In this document: in pieces, positions 1-7,771 of the stretch
Position numbering within the stretch: the first letter of the stretch is position 1
Layout of the letters: every line of letters starts with the position of its first letter
DNA from: Mycolicibacterium madagascariense
Lineage (GTDB): Bacteria; Actinomycetota; Actinomycetes; Mycobacteriales; Mycobacteriaceae
Direction: 5' to 3'
Length of the DNA: 64,000 nucleotides
Assembly: GCF_010729665.1 (NCBI RefSeq)
Contig: NZ_AP022610.1
Location: forward strand, 4,278,001 to 4,342,000
Notes under the pieces: generated by a model
What the model saw: only the letters and a program-made list of their open reading frames with translations
Told to the model about the DNA's origin: nothing
Database searches by the model: none
Program-made: the position numbers and the translations under genes

Positions 1-117
1 CGCCCGAATCCTTATCCGGCGCCCCCGGGTCTCCCGTGGCCGTGGTCCTACGTTCGGTGTGGGCGCGACCGTGCGTTAGGCTGTCCACGCCCACTGGCGC
101 ATGGACCCGCGGTCCGC

Positions 118-190
118 GCCCCCGTAGCTCAGGGGATAGAGCGTCTGCCTCCGGAGCAGAAGGCCGCAGGTTCGAATCCTGCCGGGGGCA
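118..190 (+). tRNA. tRNA-Arg (anticodon CCG)
   Basis: This is a 73-nt cloverleaf. The 7-bp acceptor stem pairs GCCCCCG (118-124) with CGGGGGC (183-189), and the discriminator base is A190. The anticodon stem is TCTGC/GCAGA around a seven-base loop CTCCGGA, which places CCG at positions 34-36 and makes it an arginine tRNA reading CGG. The T arm contains GGTTCGAATCC. CCA is not encoded. The 3' part of this gene is copied exactly at 3392-3420, so it served as an integration site for the island downstream. Bases 1-117 show no convincing gene. Confidence 0.97.
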
Positions 191-191
191 C
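163..191 (+). repeat. att-like direct repeat, left copy (within tRNA-Arg 3' end)
   Basis: These 29 bases, covering part of the anticodon-side stem, the whole T arm and the acceptor 3' strand of tRNA-Arg, recur exactly at 3392-3420. Sequence flanking the two copies differs. Repeats of this kind are what site-specific integration into a tRNA 3' end leaves behind. Confidence 0.9.
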
Positions 192-372
192 TTGGGCGAC
201 CAGCAAGCGGGTACAGGCCCGTTAGGCCGGGTCCCCCGGCAGGCTCAACGATGATCCAACCATCGACACCTTCGCTGGTAGCAAAGGGAATGAAGGTCCT
301 GGAAGCCATCGCAAACGACGTCATCGCGAAGTTTCCGAAGGTGAACGGGCCACGTGAGTACGCGCCGACACA

Positions 373-1236
373 TTGTCGTCGTGCTTGAACCGCGCATGGG
401 CAACCGAAATGTTGCTGGCGACAAGTATGCGTTTCCACCAACAAGACGAAGTGATGCGACTCTCCAATTCACGGGGTTGCGTCCAGCTGTACTACGTCGG
501 CTATTCGTCGGTTCAGGCGTTGGTGGTCGCCAGCGGTCAGCCGAGACCGGCTAGTCACCCGAAGACCCAAGAGCAGGCCATCGCGTTCTGGGCAAACCGC
601 CCAGTCGGCGTCAAGCCGTTCTCGTTCGCCGTCGAGGCGGGGTCGGGGTTTAACCCACAGGCGTAAACTCACGGATCCATCCGCGACATCGAGAGCGTAC
701 AGGGATGGCCCAATTGCACGAAGACGAACTGTTGGGACATCGCCGCAATGGCGCTTCGCTCGACACGCAAAGACACTGTTTAGGCCAAGCTGGCCGATGC
801 GCGGTTGCGCAAGTTCAAGCAGAATCGCAAAGACTGGCAGGCGAAGGAAGACGCCCGGTTGGCGAAGGGCAAGCCACCGAAGACGATGCCGGTGTTCAAG
901 ACCGCACAGTTGTCGCCCACCGAGAAAGCCGACTGCGAACAGAACGTGCGCGCGTATGGATGGCTAGACTACCTCTACCGGCTGCGGATCAAAGCCAACT
1001 ATGAAGAAGCAGAGATGTTCACCGAAAGGCCAGACGACAACGTTTCGTCCGCTCAAGTCGTGCGCAACATGGTCCGCATCTCGACGGCAGTCATGATTGC
1101 GCACGAAGTGCGGATCGCCCGACTCATCGGCCGCAATGCCTTGCTCGACATAACCAACGCTTGGAAGCAAACCAACAGCCCACCTGACACGGTGGGGATC
1201 GGCTTCCGTCTGCCGATTCTCCACCGGGTGCTGTAG
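373..1236 (+). pseudogene. decayed hypothetical gene of the island (in-frame TAA and TAG)
   Basis: One reading frame gives protein-like sequence on both sides of two stops, TAA at 664-666 and TAG at 781-783. Stretches such as QEQAIAFWANRPVGVK (before the TAA), SIRDIESVQGWPNC (between the stops) and LRIKANYEEAEMFTERPDD (after the TAG) have normal composition, suggesting one ancestral ORF of about 287 codons. The last part can be read alone from a TTG at 805 (143 aa); it is rich in Lys, Arg and Glu near its start and helical further on. No family is recognised. A short frame-2 ORF at 251-388 precedes it and may be the shifted N-terminus. It ends 3 bases before the convergent endonuclease gene. 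An independent 143-aa gene from TTG805 is the alternative. Confidence 0.45.
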
Positions 1237-1239
1237 TCG

Positions 1240-2085
1240 TCAAACGTCGATAAGTCCGAGACGCAATCCCGCGTTACGGAGATCAGTGCGGAACTGGCCC
1301 AGGCTGGACAGTGTGTACATTCCGTCGATCTTTCGGCTGACCCACAGATCGTGAATCCTGCGCAGATCCGCCAGACGCGAGTGCCAACCAATGCCGTCAA
1401 CGATGGCGAAGACGTACTGATTGGCGAACCGGTGTGCGGCCACGTCGGCGATCTCGCGATATGCGTCGGTGAGCTTGCTGCCGGTTGAATCGAAACCCTT
1501 GGCTGCCACAACGATTTTCGCGTCGGCCACCGACGGAACAATCATGTCGGCGGGCTTGTTCTCGCTGTCGCGGCCGACGAAGCTGCTACGCGCCACGTAG
1601 GGCAATCCGAGTTCTTCGGCTATGTCGGTGATGCGGTCTTCGACCATTCGGCCTGCCGATTGGCTGCGTGTCGCGGTTGCCCGTGTACCGGCGCGCGCTA
1701 TGAGGATGTCGGCGAAATCGTAGGTTCTGCTGCGCTGTGACTCCAGCGCGCGCACAAGCTCGAACTCGTCTTCGAAGAAATTTACAAGGTCGGCTGGACG
1801 CTTACGCGCGAGCGTGACCCATCCCGACGTGCCTAGAGAACTCTTGAGTGAGTTTTTCAGTTGCTCTTGCGACAGGCCGACAGCCAGACCGAATACATTC
1901 GCCCAATGCGGGTACCGATTCACCCAATCAGTAAGACTCTCAACCGAAATGGAATCAAGCGACTCTAGATCGGCAACTGCCAACCGGAGCCCTTCGGACT
2001 CAGGCGTTGGTGTCGTCGGGTCGACATACGGCGCGAGCCGACTTAGAGACGACAAGTAGGCTTCGAATGGAACGGCTTCGCTCAC
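1240..2085 (-). CDS. DpnII/MboI-like type II restriction endonuclease (possibly degenerate)
   Basis: This 281-aa protein is encoded directly after the Dam-type methylase; its GTG start shares one base with the methylase stop (TAGTG), so the two are translationally coupled. The C-terminal third has a nuclease-like layout: PADMIVP, then KIVVAAKGFDSTGSKLTD, then QYVFAIVDGIGWHSR. From memory this resembles the acidic-strand/GSK region of DpnII-type enzymes. The position where a PD-(D/E)xK nuclease carries its second acidic residue reads A-A-K, so either the family uses a variant site or the enzyme is inactive. Residues 1-140 probably form a helical recognition region. Assignment rests mainly on the neighbouring methylase and this partial motif. 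Inferred role: cleavage of unmethylated incoming DNA. Confidence 0.62.
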   Translation of the reverse strand: MSEAVPFEAYLSSLSRLAPYVDPTTPTPESEGLRLAVADLESLDSISVESLTDWVNRYPHWANVFGLAVGLSQEQLKNSLKSSLGTSGWVTLARKRPADLVNFFEDEFELVRALESQRSRTYDFADILIARAGTRATATRSQSAGRMVEDRITDIAEELGLPYVARSSFVGRDSENKPADMIVPSVADAKIVVAAKGFDSTGSKLTDAYREIADVAAHRFANQYVFAIVDGIGWHSRLADLRRIHDLWVSRKIDGMYTLSSLGQFRTDLRNAGLRLGLIDV

Positions 2086-3146
2086 TAATCCCGCCCGATG
2101 AACAGATACTCGCTCACGTCGCGGCGTGCCGCTGCGACGTGCGTCCCGAAGCTGTACCTGTGGTCAATCGCTACCACCTGAACCGAAGCCTTGACCTTTC
2201 CGAGCAGATCGAGGATTCGCGTTGCGTCGGGGATCGCGTTTGATGAGTACGACAGCACGATTGCTCCCGCGTCCTCGAAATGCTCGAACGATCGCAGCAG
2301 CGCGTCTTCGATAGTGCGTTTGTACGCGAACGGCGTGAATCGCTTTTCGAGTTTCTTGGTCTTGGTGTTCTCCATGATGTTGACGCCGCGCCAGTAAACG
2401 CTCAATCCTTCGAGGAAGTGGTAGCGCTTGATGTAGTCGTTGTCGTCACTCGGCGGCGCATATGGTGGATCGAGATAGACGAGATCTGGTGTGATTTCGG
2501 GGATGTCGAATATCTCGCCCCGTCGCGCGCGGCTGCGCTTACCGTTGCTGAACACCGTTGCGTTGTAGTCGGCTGCGCGCTCGCGGAAGTGTTCGCGCAA
2601 CGTCAGTTGGAGGTCTCGGCGGCCATCGGCGTACTTGGTGCCATCGGTGAATGTGAACACCCCGCGCGGTTGCTTGCGCGCGGCCGACAACACCAGGGCG
2701 GAAATCGCGAGGTCGCGCCGATGCCCTTTCAGCGTGTCGATGTGCGACCACGCCGAGTCGAGAAACTGACGGTCTTCGGGTGTGAAGTACAGACCGTCGA
2801 ACTTGGTCTGAATGAAGTCGCGATCGTCGGCGGGCGGGCCGCAGATTGCTTCGATCAGATCGGCGTCGAGGCGCACGCTTGAGTTCTGAACCGTCGCCGC
2901 CGCGATGACGGCGGGGAAGTTCAGAAAGTCGTTCGACGTCACTTCGAATCCCTGCACTTTGAGCAGGTAGGACACGACCCCAGAACCGGAGAACGCATCG
3001 ACGGCGGTTTCGCCCCCGATCTCGGCGAAGACGCGTTCTAGGTGCGGCAACAGGCGGTACTTCGACCCCATGTAGCGCAGTCGGGGAAACGTTTGGGCTT
3101 TGGTGACGATCTCAGATGAGGACATGTTGAAAACGTCGCGTGCCAC
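2085..3146 (-). CDS. Dam-family (D12 class) adenine-N6 DNA methyltransferase
   Basis: This 353-aa enzyme transfers a methyl group from S-adenosylmethionine to adenine N6 in a short target site. Visible motifs, in order, are the N-terminal RLRYMGSKYRLLPHL segment typical of D12/Dam enzymes (residues about 22-36), SAM-binding motif I as VDAFSGSGVVSYLL (about 49-62), and catalytic motif IV as YLDPPYAPP (about 224-232). The start is GTG at 3146; an internal ATG at 3125 (MSSSEIV) is equally possible. It is the upstream gene of a two-gene unit with the endonuclease, the usual order when methylation must precede cutting. The specificity cannot be read from sequence; GATC would fit a DpnII-like partner but is a guess. 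Confidence 0.9.
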   Translation of the reverse strand: MARDVFNMSSSEIVTKAQTFPRLRYMGSKYRLLPHLERVFAEIGGETAVDAFSGSGVVSYLLKVQGFEVTSNDFLNFPAVIAAATVQNSSVRLDADLIEAICGPPADDRDFIQTKFDGLYFTPEDRQFLDSAWSHIDTLKGHRRDLAISALVLSAARKQPRGVFTFTDGTKYADGRRDLQLTLREHFRERAADYNATVFSNGKRSRARRGEIFDIPEITPDLVYLDPPYAPPSDDNDYIKRYHFLEGLSVYWRGVNIMENTKTKKLEKRFTPFAYKRTIEDALLRSFEHFEDAGAIVLSYSSNAIPDATRILDLLGKVKASVQVVAIDHRYSFGTHVAAARRDVSEYLFIGRD

Positions 3147-3391
3147 GCAGACAGATTCCCACAGAACGGCGCGTGTTTAGGCCACCCTGTGGAGCGAGTC
3201 TCAACTGTGGATCGACCCACGCGGCTACCGGTCTGACAGACCTGCGCTGACCTGTTTTTCTTGTCACGGCCCGCATCCTCCCCCGACTCACCGACAGCAG
3301 GGCGGCGGATAGGTCAAACGCCCCCGGCGAGGCAGCGATACAGGGTCGCCCGACTGGCGCTAACGGCGGCAGGGATGATCGGCGTCAGCTC
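3147..3391. other. non-coding right end of the island
   Basis: No convincing gene is visible. The stretch carries the upstream region of the methylase and runs into the right-hand att-like repeat. If an integrase gene once lay here, nothing recognisable is left. Confidence 0.5.
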
Positions 3392-3420
3392 GCCGCAGGT
3401 TCGAATCCTGCCGGGGGCAC
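3392..3420 (+). repeat. att-like direct repeat, right copy
   Basis: Exact 29-bp copy of bases 163-191 (tRNA-Arg 3' part). It lacks the 5' half of the tRNA, so it is not a functional gene. It marks the right border of the island; chromosome that lay next to the tRNA before insertion resumes at about 3421. Confidence 0.9.
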
Positions 3421-3757
3421 CATCTGGACGTCACCTTCCTGCGTGCCCTAGCCAAGAACACCGATCCGCCGGTTGTCTTCGTCTGGGCGTGTACGTTCTC
3501 AGCCAGGAGACCTGCACACAGGTTCCGATCCGCCTTCGGCCCCGCGACGCGCGGGGCCGTCGTGCATCTGACGCAAACAGCCGTAGCGTCACACTCGGGC
3601 ATAGCGGCGGTGGCGACGACAACCCCGACCCACCGCTCCGCCACCCACGCACACGCGAATGCGCTTGTGCAAGTGCGACGTTCGCCAAATCACGGGCCGC
3701 CGGTGATGATGCTCGTGACTGCAGAAGCAGACGACGCGCCATCCCCGAGGAGGCGAT
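3421..3757. other. gene-poor stretch next to the island
   Basis: Several open frames exist here in both directions, but none has a credible start, codon pattern or recognisable family. The only clear structure is the hairpin at 3537-3559. Confidence 0.4.
3537..3559. terminator. strong GC hairpin
   Basis: CGGCCCCGCG and CGCGGGGCCG form a perfect 10-bp stem around a 3-nt ACG loop. No T-run follows, as is common for mycobacterial terminators. Before the island inserted, this hairpin would have lain about 120 nt downstream of tRNA-Arg, so it may be the original tRNA transcript terminator. Confidence 0.5.
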
Positions 3758-3940
3758 GTGAAGACCAGGTCGAAGCCCCGCCAGCTTGCCATCGTGACTG
3801 GCGCACTGGCGTTCTGCACGCTGGCATGCTCCCTCTACGTCACGGCGGTGAAGGGATGCGTCCTGACGCTGACCAATCACGCCGGCACCGGACTGCCGCC
3901 TCGAGCTACCGCGCCCCGCAGCTCGGTGGCCAACTTCTAG
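3758..3940 (+). CDS. small hypothetical membrane or exported protein (60 aa)
   Basis: A GTG start is preceded by GAGGAGG five bases upstream, one of the better Shine-Dalgarno sequences in this part of the window. The product starts with a basic segment (KTRSKPRQ) and a hydrophobic stretch AIVTGALAFCTLACSLYVTA (about residues 11-30), fitting a signal anchor or signal peptide. A short Pro/Arg/Ser-containing tail follows. No family is recognised. It stands alone in a gene-poor stretch. The call rests on the ribosome-binding site plus the signal-like N-terminus. Confidence 0.45.
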   Translation: MKTRSKPRQLAIVTGALAFCTLACSLYVTAVKGCVLTLTNHAGTGLPPRATAPRSSVANF

Positions 3941-4344
3941 CCGCCAGCGAGACCGGCCGCGCGGCCGCGCTGGGCGGGACGGCGCGCACGAACCCGAGCC
4001 ACTTCGGGCCGCCGCCGTTCCCCGATCGCCGCCAGGGAACCGGCGGGCGACTGCCGCGCGTTTGCGCACGAAGGTTGTTTTTTAGCAAATCACACGCGAA
4101 TGATTTCAATATCAGCCGCGTTGTTGCTCAGTAATCCACCCCTGGCACTTTCACAGTCAGTCAGGTCGAAAAACCCCAGCTCGACGCGGCGACGAGCCCC
4201 GCATAGCTGCCAAAGCCCCGACCGGACGAGCTCCCGTCCTACGACGACATCTCTTTGCGGTCGCCATCATTCCGTCGCAAACTTGACATCACGGTTAGTT
4301 TCTAGCAAAGATAGGCACATACAGGGCAAAAGTACGATTTTGGG
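3941..4344. other. intergenic stretch with AT-rich patches
   Basis: No gene is supported. Two AT-rich patches (about 4075-4125 and 4280-4340) contrast with the surrounding GC. TTGACA at 4283-4288 could be a -35 box for the oxygenase gene at 4345, but no clean -10 lies at the standard distance. Confidence 0.35.
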
Positions 4345-5316
4345 ATGGGGGTCCCCGTGGTCATGCTCGCTGAAGCGCCCGAGAAGGTCGTCGGGCCCGA
4401 AGAAGCCGACACCCACCGGGACCTGGTGGCACATGGACGCCGCGCCATCGCGCGACGCGGGGGTCTGCTCCGACGGGCGGTGCTGCAATCCCCGCTCGTC
4501 AGCCCCCTCGACGATCGCCGCTACGAGCGCCGCAGAGCCCGTCACGCAGCACTGGTGCCCGACGTCGCGGCGGAAGAACAGTCCGTGCTCGACGAGTTGG
4601 GGACCGCCGGTGTCGCGGTGCGCCCCGCCGAGCTACCCCCCGACGTCGTCGCGTCCGCGGACCGTCTCGTCGACGCGCTTCGCGCCAGTGACGCCGGCGG
4701 CCCATGCGTGAAGGCGACCTCGCGGCAGCTGGCGGCGGATCCGACGCTGTTCGCGTGGGGTCTGTCCGACCGTCAGCTCGATCTGGCCGAGTGCCACATC
4801 GGTTTGCCCGCACGGTATCTCGGACTCGAGGTCAAACGGGAGCGGGTCGCATCGGCGGCCGGCCACGGCCACGACGTCGTGCGCCGCTGGCACCTCGACC
4901 ACGAGGATCGGCGCATCCTCAAGGTCATCGTCTACCTCAGCGACGTCCCGACGGGCGGTGGCCCTTTCGGCTACATCCACCGGTCGAACAGCGACGCGAT
5001 CCTCGCATCCGGGCACGGTCGCGATCCCGAGGGCATGTCCGATGCCGCGATGCGTACCGTGGTGCCCGCCGACGAGTGGAACCAGGTCACGGGACGGCGC
5101 CTGACCGCCATCCATGTCGACACCGGCCGCACGTTCCATCGTGTCTTCCCGCCGACGGACGTCGAGCGGTACTCGGTGACCTTCGCGTACAGCAGTCGCA
5201 CGCCGTTCATGGTGTACCCGCATCTGATGCCGCCCCGGGATGCCATTCCCCCTCTGCGCGAACGGTTTTCGTCACGGCAGTGGGACGCTCTCTGCGTCGG
5301 GCACGGCCGGCGCTAG
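4345..5316 (+). CDS. 2-oxoglutarate/Fe(II)-dependent oxygenase-like protein (PhyH-like)
   Basis: This 323-aa protein is probably cytosolic and probably hydroxylates or demethylates a small molecule using Fe(II), O2 and 2-oxoglutarate. The metal-binding HxD appears as WHLDHED (about residues 181-187) and is followed by the strand KVIVYLSDV and the Gly-rich GGGPFGYIHRS. The distal His could be the one in TFHRVFPPTD, followed by RYSVTFAYSSR, whose Arg would bind 2-oxoglutarate. These features fit phytanoyl-CoA dioxygenase-like proteins. The first about 80 residues are Arg/Ala-rich and unassigned. ATG at 4345 was chosen; ATG at 4363 is possible. Its stop overlaps the stop of the convergent pseudogene through a shared CTAG. 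Substrate unknown. Confidence 0.68.
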   Translation: MGVPVVMLAEAPEKVVGPEEADTHRDLVAHGRRAIARRGGLLRRAVLQSPLVSPLDDRRYERRRARHAALVPDVAAEEQSVLDELGTAGVAVRPAELPPDVVASADRLVDALRASDAGGPCVKATSRQLAADPTLFAWGLSDRQLDLAECHIGLPARYLGLEVKRERVASAAGHGHDVVRRWHLDHEDRRILKVIVYLSDVPTGGGPFGYIHRSNSDAILASGHGRDPEGMSDAAMRTVVPADEWNQVTGRRLTAIHVDTGRTFHRVFPPTDVERYSVTFAYSSRTPFMVYPHLMPPRDAIPPLRERFSSRQWDALCVGHGRR

Positions 5317-6127
5317 CCGAATTCTCGGGCCACCCGCGCGGCACTGCGCAACTGGTCGAGATCCGTGCTCGTCGGAATGAGGTGCACCTCGTCGGTCCCT
5401 ACCGCCTCGAATTCGCGGAGCACGCGCAGTAATTCGTCCTCCGTGCCCGCCCAACCCGTCGTCGGCGCCATGGCGTCGACGAACTCGGCGGGAATCCAGT
5501 TCATGTACCGCCGCAGATGGCGGTGCAGCTGAGCGCGCGGCGCGTCGCCGTCGCCGAGCGCGAACCAGAACGACGTCGCCAGATGCGGTGCGGGCCGGCC
5601 CGCCTCGCGCCACGTCGCGCGCCACGTCGAGGTCGGATCGTGCCGCCACGACGTCCAGTCGGCCGGCCCGCGGCGGCCTGGACGGGCGGCGGTCCGACCG
5701 GCAAGACCGAGTCGGTGACCCGCTCCCCCGCCCACACCCGCTTCATGACGGTCACGCGTTCGGCCATCGCGCGCCTGGTCTGCGTCGCGAAGTCCGCGCC
5801 GACCGCGTCGTAGTCCTCCTGGCGTCCGCCGACACCGAGGCCGACGGTCAATCGCCCCCCGCTCAGCATGTCGCCGGTGGCCAGCGCCTTCGCGAGCAGG
5901 ACGGGATCGTGCAGCTGCGGGACGATGACCGTCGTCACCAGGCGCACCCGGTCGGTCCACGCCGACAGCGCACCCAGCAGCGTCAGCGAATCCGGGTTGT
6001 CGAAGGCGATCCGCTCACCCCAGCACAGCGAGCTGAACGGTCCCTCGTCGACGGTCCGCGCCCACGTCCTCAGCACACCCGCGTCGAGGTCGGGTTCCAT
6101 CACCGGCAGCGTCATCCCGATTCGCAC
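5313..6127 (-). pseudogene. frameshifted luciferase-like (LLM, F420-type) oxidoreductase
   Basis: The N-terminal half reads in one frame from GTG 6127 to about 5678 and has the TIM-barrel start MRIGMTLPVMEPDL, then GRLTVGLGVGGRQEDYDAVG and VLPVGPPPVQ, as in mycobacterial F420-dependent LLM enzymes. The C-terminal half is in another frame from about 5660 to the stop at 5313, with HLATSFWFALGDG, YMNWIPAEFVDAMAPTTGW and GTDEVHLIPTS. Between the two halves only about 77 nt remain where I expect about 50 codons, so a deletion of roughly 75-80 nt that also shifts the frame is the simplest explanation. An assembly error is possible. An intact protein would be about 290 aa. The stop overlaps the convergent oxygenase gene. 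Confidence 0.75.
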
Positions 6128-6172
6128 GACCGGATTGTGGCATGCGCTTCGGGCACGGCGGCCCGAACGGCG

Positions 6173-7186
6173 TCAGACGAGCGCCGCCATGATCTGCGCG
6201 ACCGAACCGGTCTGCGCCTGGCGGAAACCCGTGCCCGCCCAGACGTTCACGCCCTGCGGATCGCCCGCCCGCACCGAGGCCGCGCGCAGCGGACTGGTCA
6301 GGTAGTGCAGCTCGGGATAGCCCAGCGGGGCCTGACCATCGTGCTCGTCGACGAAGCGGTTGCGCAGGCCGCGGGCGTAGCGGCCCGAGAAGCACCGTGT
6401 CACAACGGTTTCGGTGAATTCCGGACTGGTCAGCGCCGCGCGGTGCACCGGCGTGCTACCCGCCTCGTCGGCAAGCAGGAACGCGGTTCCGAGCTGAGCG
6501 GCGACGGCACCGGAGACCAGTACGTCGGAGACGTCGGCCGCCGTCATCAGCCCGCCCGCGGCGATCACGGGCACGTCCAGGGCAATGGTGGTCGCCCGCA
6601 GCAACTGGCCCAGCGGCTGGGTCGGCGGTTGGGCGGCGGGATCGAGCGTGCCGCGGTGACCGCCCGCGGCCGGTCCCTGAACGGCGACGGCAGCAACGCC
6701 CACTGCGACGGCCGCCTCGGCCTCGGCCAACGTCGTCACGGTAGCCACGGTGGCGATGCCGGCACCGTTGAGGCGCGCGCAATCGTCGGCGTCGGGGAGC
6801 CCGAACGTGAAGGACACGACCTCGGGCTTCAGGTCGAGCACGACGTCGAGCTTCGCCTTCCACTGGTCGTCGTCGAAGCGTGGCTCGCCAAGACCGACGC
6901 CGTAGCGCTCGGACTCGTCGGCCAGCGCCTGGGCGTAGCGGTGGACGGCGTCGGGCCGGGCCACGCTCGAGCGCACGACGAAGACGTTCGCACCGAGGGG
7001 ACCCGTCGTGAGCGCGCGTGCTGCGGTGATCCGTTCGGCGAACACCTCGGCCGTCAGATAGCCACCGGCCAGGAAACCGAGCCCGCCCGCATTGGACCCC
7101 GCCGCGGCGAGCTCGGGCGTCGTCGGGCCGCCCGCCATCGGAGCGACGATGACCGGCGTGTCGAGCGAACGCATGTCGAAACTCAC
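6173..7186 (-). CDS. nitronate monooxygenase-like FMN enzyme (NMO/2-nitropropane dioxygenase family)
   Basis: This FMN-dependent TIM-barrel enzyme of about 337 aa oxidises alkyl nitronates or related acids; its real substrate is unknown. Family hallmarks are the N-terminal TPVIVAPMAGGPTTPELAAA, GGLGFLAGGY (about 36-45), VAVQGPAAGGHRG (phosphate/FMN binding and the conserved His) and VPVIAAGGLMTAADVSDVL followed by AVAAQLGTAFLL. GTG 7186 (VSFDMRSLD) was taken as start; ATG 7174 or TTG 7222 are alternatives. It lies 45 bp upstream of the broken LLM gene on the same strand, suggesting they were once one flavoenzyme unit. Confidence 0.85.
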   Translation of the reverse strand: MSFDMRSLDTPVIVAPMAGGPTTPELAAAGSNAGGLGFLAGGYLTAEVFAERITAARALTTGPLGANVFVVRSSVARPDAVHRYAQALADESERYGVGLGEPRFDDDQWKAKLDVVLDLKPEVVSFTFGLPDADDCARLNGAGIATVATVTTLAEAEAAVAVGVAAVAVQGPAAGGHRGTLDPAAQPPTQPLGQLLRATTIALDVPVIAAGGLMTAADVSDVLVSGAVAAQLGTAFLLADEAGSTPVHRAALTSPEFTETVVTRCFSGRYARGLRNRFVDEHDGQAPLGYPELHYLTSPLRAASVRAGDPQGVNVWAGTGFRQAQTGSVAQIMAALV

Positions 7187-7240
7187 TGCTGCATCCTGCA
7201 ATGCCTGCATCGGTACGGACAAGGAGGTTCGCCGAGCCCG

Positions 7241-7711
7241 CTAGCCGTGGCCGCGTTCCTCTTCCTGCCCGACGTAGTCGTGCGCCAGCGTGGCGACGTG
7301 ACCCGGTAACTCGCCGCGTGCCACGTCGTCGAGGGTGGTCTCCTCCAGCACGGATCGCATGCTGGCGCGCAGCGCCCGCCAGACGTCGGTCAGCGCCGCC
7401 GTCGGGCCCGAGTAGGGCAGGTCGCCGAGGCCGATGTCGCGCACGCTGGCCAGCGGACCGTCGATGCAGCGCAGCACGTCGGCGATGCTGATCTCCGCGG
7501 CCGTCCGGGCCAGCGCGTATCCGCCGTCGCGACCCCGGTGACTGCGAACCAGCCGGTCGGTCCGCAGATCGGACAGGATGTCGACGAGGAACTGCGGCGG
7601 GATGCCCTGCGCCTTCGCCAGATCGTCGGTCTTGACCAGCTCGCCCTCGGCGACCGTGGCCAGCTGCACCATGGCCCGGACGGCATACTCCGCCTTGGCC
7701 GACATCCGCAT
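7241..7711 (-). CDS. Rrf2-family transcriptional regulator
   Basis: This 156-aa winged-helix regulator starts with the canonical [18 protein letters not shown] and has the DNA-recognition region [19 protein letters not shown] then [13 protein letters not shown]. Only one Cys lies in the effector region (VLRCIDG), so the three-Cys Fe-S cluster of IscR/NsrR is absent and a different signal is likely. In M. tuberculosis an Rrf2 gene (Rv1287) lies beside cysDN; here it is 3 kb from cysNC, so a role in sulfur regulation is plausible but inferred. ATG 7711 was chosen; ATG 7723 is in frame. It is divergent from the nitrilase with about 60 bp between them. Confidence 0.88.
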   Translation of the reverse strand: MRMSAKAEYAVRAMVQLATVAEGELVKTDDLAKAQGIPPQFLVDILSDLRTDRLVRSHRGRDGGYALARTAAEISIADVLRCIDGPLASVRDIGLGDLPYSGPTAALTDVWRALRASMRSVLEETTLDDVARGELPGHVATLAHDYVGQEEERGHG

Positions 7712-7771
7712 GACGCGAATCATGCCACCGACATCGCTGCGAACCCCGCGGAGATGGTCCACCATCGACAC

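Larger units (their letters stand above)
191..3420. mobile_element. small tRNA-Arg-integrated genomic island (integrase-less)
   Basis: The segment lies between two exact 29-bp copies of the tRNA-Arg 3' end. It is visibly less G+C-rich than the genes beyond 4.3 kb. It carries a two-gene restriction-modification-like unit (1240-3146, minus) and a decayed gene (373-1236, plus). No tyrosine or serine integrase, excisionase or replication gene can be recognised, so it is either a deletion remnant or a satellite-type element mobilised in trans. Boundaries come directly from the repeat; the mechanism is inferred. Confidence 0.82.

Noticed and set aside
3..117. Small ORF and promoter possibilities upstream of tRNA-Arg.
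   Set aside because: No ribosome-binding site or family; best regarded as tRNA promoter region.
3431..4134. Two overlapping open frames (about 190-212 codons) on opposite strands in the gene-poor zone.
   Set aside because: Both are Arg/Pro/Ser-rich with no credible start or motif; they probably reflect GC bias.
5588..7309. A 570-codon plus-strand frame across the LLM pseudogene and nitronate monooxygenase gene.
   Set aside because: Antisense shadow; the minus strand encodes recognisable flavoenzyme segments.
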